The translations under genes were made by a program, and so were the position numbers. DNA of 64,000 nucleotides from Apostichopus japonicus (lineage: Eukaryota; Echinodermata; Holothuroidea; Aspidochirotida; Stichopodidae): positions 3,064,001 to 3,128,000 of the forward strand of contig NC_092579.1 of NCBI RefSeq assembly GCF_037975245.1, given 5' to 3'. Shown here piece after piece: positions 12,258 to 22,826 of the stretch (positions are counted from its first letter, which is position 1; the number at the start of each line of letters is the position of its first letter). The notes beneath the pieces are model-generated. The model was not told where the DNA came from. It worked only from the letters and a program-made list of their open reading frames with translations, and did not search any database.

Positions 12258-13078
12258 GTTAGTACAGTACAGCATAGTACAATGATAGTACAGTACGCTG
12301 CAGTATAGAGTACAGTATAGTACAGAATACAGTATAGTACAGTGTTAGTACAGTATTGTATATAGTACAGTACAATATAGTACAATGATAGTACAGTATG
12401 GTACAGTACAGTGTAGACAGAATACAGTATAGTACAATGGTAGTATCGTACAGTACAGTATGGTACAGTGCAGTACAAAGTACAGTATAGTAGTGTTAGT
12501 ACAGCATAGTACAGCATTTTACAATTATAGTACAGTACGGTGCAGTATAAAGTACAGTATAGTACAGAATACAGTATAGTACAGTGTTAGAACAGTATTG
12601 TATATAGTACAGTATGGTACAGTACAGTGTAGACAGAATACAGTATAGTACAGTGGTAGTATAGTACAGTACAGTACAATGATAGTGCAGTATAGTATAG
12701 TACAATATTTACTTATAGTACCATAGTATGGTACAGTAAAGTGTAGTACAGAGTACAGTGTAGTACAGTATGGTACAGTATAGTACAGTGCTAGTACAGT
12801 ATGGTATTTAATACAGTATAGTACAATGATAGTACAGTATATGGTACAGTACAGTGTAGTACAGTATAGTATATAGTACAGTTTAGTGCAATGATAGTAC
12901 AGTATATGGTACAGTACAGTGTAGTACAGAGTACAGTGTAGTACAGTATAGTATATAGTACAGTATAGTGCAATGATAGTACAGTATGGTATAGTACAGC
13001 ATTAGTACAGAACAGTGCAATGATAGTACAGTATAGTACAAGTATAAACAGCACAGTATAGTACAGTACACTATAGTA
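12258..13078. repeat. GTACAGTA-type satellite, right part
   Basis: About 820 bp of degenerate repeats built from a decamer-like unit TAGTACAGTA, with higher-order similarity (blocks such as AGAATACAGTATAGTACAGT recur). It is open in several - strand frames giving Tyr/Cys/Leu/Thr repeats; these are by-products of the repeat. Confidence 0.9.
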
Positions 13079-16028
13079 CCGCCTTCAGGAGAGGGGAGGA
13101 GGTCGGATGTACACAGGTTCCCCTTATTCAAACCCAAGTATAAAATTTATAAGTATTTATTAGCTCAATCTTGCGTGTAGACCCTACATGGGAAGCGGCT
13201 TGATAAACCTAGCTGGGTAACACCCCATCCTTTTTAAAAACTCTAGTTCTGCCCGGGCTGTAGTATCTGCATGTTAATTACTGAGCATCTGATGTGGAGA
13301 GAACAGCAAATTCAAATGACTCTCAAATGATTCTATTTAACTGCTCTGCTACCGATCGCAGCCACACGGGGTGTTAATCTTGTTTTCGGTTGAAGGGAAT
13401 GAGCCTATTACTTGATATCAGATCAATTTCACATGGCGAGGGATGATCCTAGCCTAAGGCGAGAGAAAATCCTCTTATGGCATTTAAAAGCCAGAAGATA
13501 ATTTTTCTCTGAATGGAAAGTCATTTTGAAAAGCTTAGCATGGTCCATTCATTCAGGTTTGAAGGGTTTGGCTTTTATATAAACACAACAAGCCCCAAAA
13601 CATGTCTTGTTATTCACCATAAGGAGGCGGATATTTGGCATCGTTGTGTACAGAAATATGAAACTTTTAATATTTTTCATTGCTTAGTTTATTTATGGTA
13701 AGGTACAGCTGTGAGACATGAAAAGAAATATGCCGGTTTGAAATTGTTTTTGTCAATTACAAACCATTCTTAAGTCCAGACACCTCATATATGCCATGAT
13801 TCTTGGAGTCTTATACCATAGAAGGCTGTGCTACCCTATGTTAGCTTTAATACTTCATACTGTTGAGCAGTGTCGGTTGCACTAACAAGTATATCCCAGA
13901 TAGTAATTGGTATGCTTTGATGAAAAATCCACAAAATTTTAACTGCCGACCTGCAGAACTGATTGTGGGAGTTTAAGTATTTCCTGCAATAGTCTTGGAA
14001 TTGTGGTTTAAAATGCTATTAAAAGGTATTAACGGCATACTTTAGTGGTTCATAGGGTTTAGGTATTTTGAGATTTATGAAAAGGAGAATTGTTTACCTT
14101 TTTGAGGATTTCGTGTCAAAATTGAAAACAATTTGTTATTAATCTCTCTTTTAAAATGTTTCGAATGGTAGACACTGCCAGAATGGCAAACTTTTCAGAA
14201 GTAAACTATTTCCTGAAAAATGCTTTAAATGATTGTGAATATTGCTTTCAGGATATTGCTGTGGTTTAACGGGTCGCCTTTATTGACATTCAGTATAAGC
14301 AATTCTGAATTGGCGATTCCGTTTTGTCTCGTTTTGAACGCTATTATGTTGGATGGGAGACAAATAAAAAACGTTGGTACAATAAACAAAATCTATACAG
14401 CCAAGCTTTGGGGTATGTAAAAACATGCTGACCTATCCAATAATGAGAAGCTACATTCAAATTTCACTTCTCTCTATTCCTGAGGAGAGGGAGGTGATTG
14501 GGGGGGGGGGAGGGGTGGATGGAGAAGGGTGATGGAGAAGGGTGATGGTTTGCAACTTATTTAGTTTTTCAAATAGTTCTTCTCAAACAAATCCCTGTCA
14601 ATGGCCAGAGTTTTTTTAAATAATTTTTGATGTTTGTATCTTGCATACTGAACATGATTTGAGAGAAGGCAGCATGATATAACTTTAACCCTGTTGCTAT
14701 ATTGACTAGGGGCTCTAACCCCCCCCCCCCCCAACCTTAAGGTTAGGATTAAAAGATTGTAATAATTTGAAATTGTCTATTTGATATTAAAACAACCTGT
14801 GACTTTCATGGGTATCTCAATGAAGGTCAGCTTCGTAAGTGAATCCTGTAAATTAAAATGTACATCATGTTGGTGTTTGTTTTAGGAGAAAGCTGTTTCT
14901 GTGATGTTAGTGGTGTAAAGGTGTTCATGCCATTGAGATGGTTATATCCAGTTGGTATTTTCACTCATATATTTATTTATAGGTGCATTAAATTGGCAAC
15001 ATTTGTTTTAATTGTAGCTTTAGAAGAGCACTACCTTTCATGTTAGGTAGACTGCTCAAGTCTTTTTCTTATTTCAGAAGTTAAGTTTTGATATTTCGAA
15101 GTTAACTAAATTTATATGTCTTGTACAGTATACAAGAAGGTCTCTGGATGACAAAAATGTTCAGACGTAGAGTGACATGATTAAATTACCAGTTGATTAA
15201 GGATTATTAAGAATAGTTCTGAGGTAGATTTAAATGTGGCATTTTAGAGTCGGAATTTCATCTACTAGTTTTATGACAGTATAGTTTGCATTCCATCGTT
15301 TTAATATGCAGTTGGTTCGGGTAGTTCTAGTTTTAAGACAGACTACAGGAGCTGTCAAGCTTACATAAATACAAAAAAGCTGAGAACATGAGTGTATTTT
15401 TACCTTGTTTCATGCACTTTGACAAGTTAGAAGTTCGAAGTAAAGAAAGACATTTTCTGTTACTTCATGGGTTTGGTCAATTGTGAAAAACAACTCCATT
15501 TTAGATAAAATCAACAGAGGTGACACATGTCATGTAGAGAACGTTCTAAAGCAGACCTGCAAATTTTCTAGCTTCATTACTAGATTATATTACTAATAAA
15601 ACAAGTCCAAAGTGTAGTTGTTAAGTGCCGGTTTGTCAGCCCTTTTGAAGCGGACTTTTTATTGATGTTATAAAATTCTTCTAAGCTGCATTTCTGTAGA
15701 ACAAGGTTTGGCTAAAGTTATCACACTGTGTGATGATGGTAGATATTGTGGTGATACAACAACTCCCATGATGAAGTTAGTGTGTAGGACATTGGTTCTG
15801 TGGGATTTAGGCATAGTTTGGAAAACTATTTGGTTTTTTTTGGTTTTTTTTGGTTTTTTTTAGGGGGGGGAGGGTAGGGTTGGTGGGGTAGAGTTGGGTG
15901 GGATGTGGTCCAAAATGGTGCAATCAATGAATATAAGAGATTTGTTATGATGGTAAAGAAGATGATTGCTAATTTAACAAATTAAGATAAAACACAATTT
16001 TTTTTCTTTTCATCTTTTTCTCTCGTAG

Positions 16029-16082
16029 GGTCTTTACCATCTCAAGAATGGTTGGCTGAATTTAATGGGCGATACCGATAAT
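16029..16082 (+). CDS. MPRIP: MPRIP exon: first strand of PH domain 2
   Basis: A 54-nt exon (18 codons, residues 397-414) with acceptor ttctctcgtag and donor gtaagt. It encodes GLYHLKNGWLNLMGDTDN. The KxGWL motif is the classic opening beta strand of a PH domain and matches the KKGWLTK start of MPRIP PH2. It is separated from the previous exon by nearly 7 kb of repeat-rich intron, and phase is maintained (0/0). Confidence 0.85.
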
Positions 16083-18833
16083 GTAAGTATGCAGTAGTAC
16101 TAGATTGGTGTTATTGATAAGGTGATGTATTTGTTGGTTTAGAGTGCGGGGTTAACAATTAAATTTGTTTCCTTCACCCGCACCCACACGATTAAAGATA
16201 CGTCTTCCCTTACACAGGATTTGTATGTCTTCACCGACGTATATGGAAGTTTTTCCCTTCTGGGATCCTTTATCCATATACAGTACACAAGATAACAGGT
16301 TTCTTCACATTAAACATATACAGTATATAAATTGTGTAAACACAATGAGTTTAAATCGTGGGTGTCTCCTGTACGCACAGAATTTAAAGAGTCTCCGAAA
16401 GATGTAACACATGCTTCAATGTTTCTTCACCTTTTTACAAAGGTTTATATGTCCTCTTGTTGTCCTACATAAATAGGTTAACATGCTGATCCCCAAACTC
16501 TTATCATTATTTCTACTCGGTAACAAGTCCAGAAATGTTCACAAAGTGTAACTGCCCAGCCATGTCAGAGGTTTCTGTTTTCAATTTGCATTGCAAATGA
16601 GGTGCATATGCGTGAACACAGTTTCCAAACATTACACGTGAGGTGTTTCTGTCAGACAATTGAAGATCCTTTAATAACCAAGTGTCTGATGTCTTGTTGT
16701 TGTTTTAGAATGATTGATTGGTACCCATGCCCATTTTATCTCTAGTCTATGACCCTTTTATCACACAACAATTTGTGCAAGCATATTAAAGCTGGTAATG
16801 TCATTGTAAATGAAGGAACGTTTGCTCTGATGTGAGTACTAAATGTTCCATGATAAAAGTTTGTTGTTTTATGAAATATCATACCTTTTATTAAAGCAAG
16901 CATTTGCGACATTTCTTGATGTACTAGCATCTTTTAACCTCTGTCAGTGGGAAACATAAACAACAATATTCGTGACTTTCTGCCTGTTCGAACAAACAAG
17001 TGAAGTAAAATAAGGCTGCATTCAAAGCCAATCATTCAACTGTGGTAGAGAAACTGTGATAGACTGCCTGACGTTTCGATCCTTCATGTAGCAGTTTCTT
17101 CTTCAAAGGCAAAACTAAATGAAAACAGAAGACACATTCAAAGTAGACAGATGGACAGACAATTACATTCAACCAGTGAAAGAAAGAAAAGAATAAAAAT
17201 AGACTGCTCAAAAGATATTACACAGATTTTTTGCAGTAGATAAGCATATTTACTTCACTCATCACTTTAGTACGTCTATCTTCTGACAACAAATACGAAC
17301 ACTCTACCATATCTAGGGCACCTGGTAACCTGTTAGCACAGTATACTCTCACATTGAACAGCCCATGCTGGTCTAGGGCCCTCCTTCTCAATCTACCACG
17401 CTCTCTCTTTCAGAACTGTCATACACTGCAAGATGACTAGATTCATACAATCAACAGCATTACATTGATAGAACCTGACATAGGTTTACGATTGGGGCAC
17501 TATGCCCCCTCTCCCTCCCCTCTCCCTCCCCTCTCTCCCACCCCACCATCGTGCCATTTGGTTTAGCAGTCCTAACGGCTTACCCTCTTTTCTTTCATTT
17601 TGCAGGATTGGACTAAACATTGGTTCGTTCTGAAAGACAACAAACTCAGTTTCCACAAAGATTCTAAAGATGATGTAAGTTAATCTGGAGGATTTAAAGC
17701 AAATTATGCAAAGCTGTCTGGTCGGCTATAAGGATACCAGTAATATCCCCCAAAATCTTGGTGTTCTGAGCACCGCTATAATTAGTCTTTCAAAATTATC
17801 ATATATACCAAAGGTTGTGACCATCCAGATTATTGCCAGAATTAAAACAAGTGGGGTTAGTTTAAGACCATTACTTGTCTCACACAGGGAAAATGCTTTC
17901 AGAGTGGTTTTATGCCTATTGGAGTTCTAGTATGAGTGGTTATATAATGCCTATTGGAGTTCAGAGTTGTTATATAATGCCTATTGGAGTTCTAGTATGA
18001 GTGACCATTATTGGACTTTCTAGCATATTTGTGAGGGATAATGATGACCTTTAGATAAATACCAACATTTATTATGTATTTTAGGAACTATAATTTTGTT
18101 TTTATTATTTTTTATTTAACCATGGTAAATATTTAATCATCATTCTATGTAGTCGTGCTATGTAGACTTTGCTTATTGTTGTCTCTATGTCTAACTGTTG
18201 CTGCACTGAGTTTGGTCTGACTCTGAGATTCCCACATGGCCAAAGTTGGCCTAGTTGTTCAGTGGTTCAGGTACCGTTTCCTTCACCTTTACATTGCTAC
18301 AGTATCTATACAGTAGCTCCCAGTCTCCCATACCTGATTGTCATTCCAGTTGGCACACTTCCTGAGGTGGGAAACACTTCCCAGTGAAAAGAAAATGTTT
18401 TTGGTCAAAGTGTTTTAGGATTAGTCACAGAGCAAAGCAAAGCAGAATTTGTTATTACCTCCAGTAGATCTTTTCCAAAGTTTCTATCAACTGTTTACAA
18501 TTATTCCTTTGTTGTGAGTTAAACTTTTCTGTATACCAAAGAAGAGTTACCTTCTGGAAAACTCTGCAAAAAATCTGATCTATACTTCATCTCCGTGGCC
18601 CCCTGGAACAATATCATTTAGTGTTCTAAGAGGTCACATTTTATGAACCATGTTTAACCTCAAGTGTTGACTTTTACAAGGTACTGTGTACATACAAAAC
18701 CCAGTAACTTTTGAATTTGTGCCACGATTCGAAGACCATATTGAAAAGTGTGACTATGTACGTAACAGATAAATTTTATTCCACAATCCCTCCTGCATTG
18801 TACATTTAACTTCAAACATGATTCAATTTGTAG
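16083..18833. other. Two MPRIP introns around the PH2 exon at 17606-17674
   Basis: Apart from the 69-nt exon, nothing coding is seen. At about 17912-18000 three copies of a 30-35 bp unit (GCCTATTGGAGTTCTAGTAT...) are in tandem. The stretch 17500-17545 is a C/T-rich run ahead of the exon. Confidence 0.65.
17606..17674 (+). CDS. MPRIP: MPRIP exon: strands 2-3 of PH domain 2
   Basis: A 69-nt exon (23 codons, residues 415-437) after ttctttcattttgcag and before gtaagt. It encodes DWTKHWFVLKDNKLSFHKDS and KDD. The W-x-KHWFVL core is diagnostic of PH domains and nearly identical to WKKHWFVLTD in vertebrate MPRIP PH2. Confidence 0.9.
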
Positions 18834-18923
18834 GTAAGCAATTTGGAAGGCTCATACAACCTAGCTGGCTCTCTGGAGGCTGTGGACTTTAACGTTGGCC
18901 GTAACTATGGATTTAAAGTGAAG
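18834..18923 (+). CDS. MPRIP: MPRIP exon: middle strands of PH domain 2
   Basis: A 90-nt exon (30 codons, residues 438-467), acceptor attcaatttgtag, donor gtaaaa. It encodes a segment containing LEGSYNLAGSLEAVDFNV and then GRNYGFKVK. The RNYGF motif is shared with MPRIP PH2 (QRNYGFQIH). The exon itself begins GTAAG directly after TAG; the frame and homology show that this first GTAAG is coding and not a donor site. Confidence 0.88.
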
Positions 18924-19638
18924 GTAAAACTTAGAAAATTGTTTTCCCTGAGAATACCTGGAGTAGCTTTTGTCTGAAATCCTACTCAAAAGTGTTTCCA
19001 TGTTTTTTTAAGGAACGTAATGCTTAAGAAAATGTTTGTAAATTGACAGACAGTGGAGAAAGAGCATCCACTTTGCCTTGCAAACTAGAGGGCAACATTC
19101 ATGATTAGATTCCCTGGTTTCCAAATGGGAATACCAACTTCCTAAGTGTCTTTGAAATATTACAGACATTAATCCATGTTGAATGTTGTGTTGTTTGTGG
19201 AAATAAACAAATATTTCCAGTGTACTATCAACTTTTTGGTCATCATGATATGAGTAATCACAAGAGAAGGAACAGAGACTGCACTCTGATTTGAGCCATT
19301 CAAACAGCAGTTCTTCCTGTTTCATTACAACATGGATAATATAAACTCTGGTTACAAACTGGCAGTCAAGCTAGTGTTTGTAACTCTTGAGATAAAGGAA
19401 CAACCAAGAAGTTTTAAACTACATATATCTTTTCAGTTAGATTATGGATACCCCCCCAGTTATGTGTACATATAACATGGTTCTGGCAAAATGCTAGAAA
19501 GTTTCTCATTGAATTTAGAGGAAAATAAAGGGGTTATATAATCACCAATATCTTTCTAAACTTGTAAGTAAGGATAAAAACCTATCCCCTCTCTTGAAAG
19601 AAAATTACAATGCACTTTTTTCCGTTTCTAATTTGTAG
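18924..19638. other. MPRIP intron
   Basis: About 0.7 kb with no recognised exon or repeat. Confidence 0.65.
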
Positions 19639-20121
19639 ATGAGGTCAGAGGATGAGATTGTACTAAGTGCCATGACTGCTGCAATTCGAACCAAATGGGT
19701 CATCGCCCTCAACAAGGCTATCCTGACAGCCCGTGACTCGGGGGACGTCACCGACCCCCTCGATGAAGAGACGTTGTTAACTCAGAAAATTGAAGATGTG
19801 TCCGAGAGTGTTCCAGACAAGCCGACCAAAGAAGATGGGGTCACGGAAGTTGATTCCAATAAAATAGAGGCAGAAGAGGTCATTGAGGAGCAGAAACTCA
19901 GAGCTCCATCTCAAAGGATCAGAGACAGGAGGTCAAGAAGGGGTTCGCGAGAAGACTCCAAAAGAGATTCGACGTCCAGCAGGCTCTCCAGCGAGAGCGA
20001 AGTCTTTTTCGACGCGGTGACATGCCTGGAGAGGAGACAGCCAGAAGGGAGGAGTGATAGCCCCGATAAAGGAATCGCAGACACGCAAAGCGGGGAAATT
20101 AACGAAGTATTAGGAGAAGCT
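19639..20121 (+). CDS. MPRIP: MPRIP exon: C-terminal helix of PH domain 2 and following charged linker
   Basis: A 483-nt exon (161 codons, residues 468-628), acceptor ctaatttgtag, donor GTGAGT. It opens with an internal ATG codon and encodes EDEIVLSAMTAAIRTKWVIA, the last strand and C-terminal helix of a PH domain with its invariant Trp; vertebrate MPRIP has GEFTLSAMTSGIRRNW here. After about residue 505 it becomes an acidic then basic linker (IRDRRSRRGSREDSKRDS, SSRLSSESEVFFDA) with many potential phosphosites, and ends in LGEA, phase 0. Confidence 0.88.
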
Positions 20122-20322
20122 GTGAGTTGAGGCTTAATTAGAAAATATGACAAGGTTGCAAGTACTTTAGTACCTGTTGGTTATTTACAAATTGTCTTCA
20201 CAATTCTTTTTAAGGGAGTAAATCATTTTTCACCTCTTTTGTGTTAACTTTTCTCTTTGGTCTATTTCCATTTTGTCCTGATATAACTGATATAACCGAT
20301 TGTATTTCTGTCAATTTTGTAG

Positions 20323-20466
20323 GTTGATGCCCTCAAAGCTAGGTTAAAAGTTGTCGAGGATGAAAATGTCTCACTGAAGATGAAAAATTCTCAGCTGGTG
20401 GACGGCATCGAAGTTTTACGGAAATACCCTCTTGAAAACACTGCAGATGTGGAATTGTTGAATCAG
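20323..20466 (+). CDS. MPRIP: MPRIP exon: start of the coiled coil
   Basis: A 144-nt exon (48 codons, residues 629-676) between tcaattttgtag and gtatgg. It begins VDALKARLKVVEDENVSLKM and continues with heptad-like spacing of Leu/Val/Ile, marking the switch from disordered linker to coiled coil. It ends VELLNQ, phase 0, followed directly by an A-run in the intron. Confidence 0.82.
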
Positions 20467-21041
20467 GTATGGAAAAAAAAAAAAAAATGATGTTAAACTT
20501 GTATATTTCTTTCTGTCACTTGATTTCCAGTGAAATAAGGAAAAAACTTAAGACTGAGTCTCCCTCTTCCCTGTCAATGGTAAACTGATATAATGAGATA
20601 AATTGCTCCCCCCTCTCCCTCCTACCTTCCCTTTATAGCACATTCATGTACCCCCTCTACCTTTCGGCTACACGCCACTGTTCTAGGGAAAAGATGAAAC
20701 TCAGTCTCCCATTTCCCTGTCAAAGACTAGCTTATATTGAGAGATAAATATAAATTTATTTATAAACATTGACAAGATTTGATTGTGGGTATAACAACTA
20801 GTCTTTAGATTAAAACTACTTTACATATAAGAATTGGGACAGAGGCTGTTACTTTCTTGAATTGATGAGAATAATTACCACTGGGGTGGGAAGAAATTAT
20901 ATGATGGAGTCTAAACTGCGCCATTGTGCCGGTTCTTTCCTGTGGACATGTACTTTATCAAATTCAACCAAACTGTTAGCTGACAAAAATAGTAACCTCT
21001 TAGTTTTGGCTTTTTTTTTGGTTTGCTTTTGGCTGGTTCAG
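20467..21041. other. MPRIP intron before the long coiled-coil exon
   Basis: It contains a short diverged duplication: GACTGAGTCTCCCTCTTCCC near 20552 and a related copy near 20698, each followed by TGTCAA and a GAGATAAAT-like block. The frame upstream of the 21042 exon stays open for 60 codons but lacks coiled-coil character. Confidence 0.6.
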
Positions 21042-22826
21042 ATGGAGAAGTTGGTCAAGCATAGAAGCAAGTTGGAACAAGAAATGGAGGATGAGAAGAT
21101 GAAACTGAAGCAAATGAAGAATGCTGCCGAACTGACGGATCAGAAAAACAGGGAGCTACAGGATCAGGTCGGATCCGTCAAAGACGAACTGGAGAAGAAA
21201 TGCGGGGATTACAACAACCTGCAATCCCGCTTTGAGAAGCTGGTGATGGACCTGAAGGAGATGGAGACGGAGAGAAGCACATCGAGGACGAAACTGAAGG
21301 AAGAACGAGAGGCAACTCTGGACATCATCAACCGGCTAAATCAGAGGATAGACGACTTGGAAAATGAAAATCTGGGACTGAAAGACGAGATAAAGCAGGA
21401 ACGGACGGTCGTTGAAGCCCAGAAGCAGAAATGCGAGGAACTGGAGAAACGGTTGGCATCACAAGAGGATGAATATGTTATCGTGGAGCAGCAGTCCCTC
21501 GTTCAGGCCACGCCCGGCAACGAGGAAACCGGGGACAAGTTGGCAACCGATTTAAAAGAGCAACTCGATAACGCTCTGAGGGAGAATCGAGGACTGCTAG
21601 CACAATTACAAGGTGCCAATAGGAGTACACAGATGTTAAGACATAAACTGAAGGAGAAAGAAGAAAAAGTGACCTCGGATGCTTCATCTCAAGGATTGGA
21701 AGAGTTCAGGGCGGAGATTGGGGAGAAGGAGGACGAAATTGAGGCATTAAATGAGAGGTTAAAGGTGGTGGAGGAAACTCGGGGTAACTTACAGGTGAAG
21801 TATGATAAACTAGTGGAAGAGACCTCGGTGGCTAGTCCACACAGAGTGACAGAACTAGAAGCACAGCTAACTCAGGTACAGGATTTGAGGCTGAAAGCAG
21901 AAGGAAGGATTTCAGCAGTCGAAGCTGAGCGAGATAGCTTGATGCATAAAGTCCAACTGTGTCAGTCTCAGATTGAGAAACTGGGAAACTCTAATGTAGA
22001 GAGAGAGGATGAAAGTATTTTGTATAAGGAGGAGATTGATCAGTTAAAGGAGGCCTTAAGTGTCATGACCACGGAGAAGACAAACTTAAACGACGAGAGC
22101 ACAAAACTCAGGGAGGAGGTAGAGGAGAGCACCCGAGAGATTGCAGCTAAAGAGGAAGTACTCGAGATGTTGCAGCAGGAGATGAAACGTGTCAAATCGG
22201 AATGGAGGCAGCACAGGCACGAGGTCGACAAACTGAAGAAGGAAAACGATAAACTCCACAGCAACTTAGATTCTGCCAATGCTGAGGCAAAGTCGTTGCA
22301 AGACAAAGTAGAAAAACTCGAACAGAGGCATCTTGAGGGGCTCGTAGGGGCAGGTGAACCGACGCAGGAGGTCGCCCAGCTGAAGGAAGAGCTGGTACGA
22401 GCACGGAGTAGCTCGGATTCGGCGCTGAAAAACCTTGAACTGGAGATGGCTAGCAAGCAGGAACAATTGCAAATGATCAGCACACAGGCAGAGGATTACC
22501 AGAAGCAGCTGCAGTTGTTATCAGATGCTCTGAAGGACAAAGCAGAGGCAGTGCTCCGTCTTGAGGAGGAGGTAGCGTCCAAGGACCACTGTCTGTCCAG
22601 CACACAGGAGCAGTTGACCAGCAAATCAGATCGCTTGGAGAAGGAGGTGAAGAGACTGAGGTCGCAGTTGACCGTCGCGCAGAAGGAGCAGGACGAACGG
22701 GAGATCAAGCACCGTGTCTTTGAGGAGCAGCAGACGCAGGTGGAGAGAACCAACCAGGAAGAGATGAAACTGATGAGTGACCGCATACAGGACTTGACAG
22801 CGAAACTCTCCAGTGCCGAGAAAAAG
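21042..22826 (+). CDS. MPRIP: MPRIP exon: 595-codon central coiled coil
   Basis: A single 1785-nt exon (residues 677-1271) after ggctggttcag and before gtaaga, opening MEKLVKHRSKLEQEMEDEKM and ending LSSAEKK. The frame reads back into the intron as far as 20862, but that stretch is intronic: the AG/A border at 21041 fits and the upstream translation is low-complexity. The whole exon is heptad-rich, with Glu/Lys/Gln/Leu dominating and almost no Pro or Gly breaks, consistent with a long parallel coiled-coil rod. In vertebrate MPRIP the coiled coil binds the myosin phosphatase targeting subunit and RhoA; which part of this exon does so cannot be told by eye. It is also rich in CpG and codon-biased relative to introns. 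Confidence 0.88.

Larger units (their letters stand above)
9080..16028. other. MPRIP intron of nearly 7 kb, with satellite and hAT-like insertion
   Basis: No exon recognised. It holds a GTACAGTA-type satellite split by a hAT-like element (see separate entries), homopolymer G or C runs near 14500 and 14720, and three tandem GGTTTTTTTT units at about 15830-15865. Confidence 0.7.

Noticed and set aside
12161-13137. Several overlapping - strand open frames rich in Tyr, Cys, Thr and Leu
   Set aside because: They are translations of the GTACAGTA satellite, which lacks stops in some frames because of its unit sequence. No protein family has this composition.
20862-21041. Upstream part of the long + strand frame as coding
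   Set aside because: It precedes a good CAG acceptor at 21041, contains a low-complexity AFFLVCFWLV stretch from an intronic T-run, and the exon at 20323-20466 already supplies the phase-0 join.
22040-22786. Serine/cysteine-rich - strand open frames opposite the coiled-coil exon
   Set aside because: Antisense shadows of a Glu/Lys/Gln-rich coding exon. The + strand frame has splice sites, phase continuity and homology.
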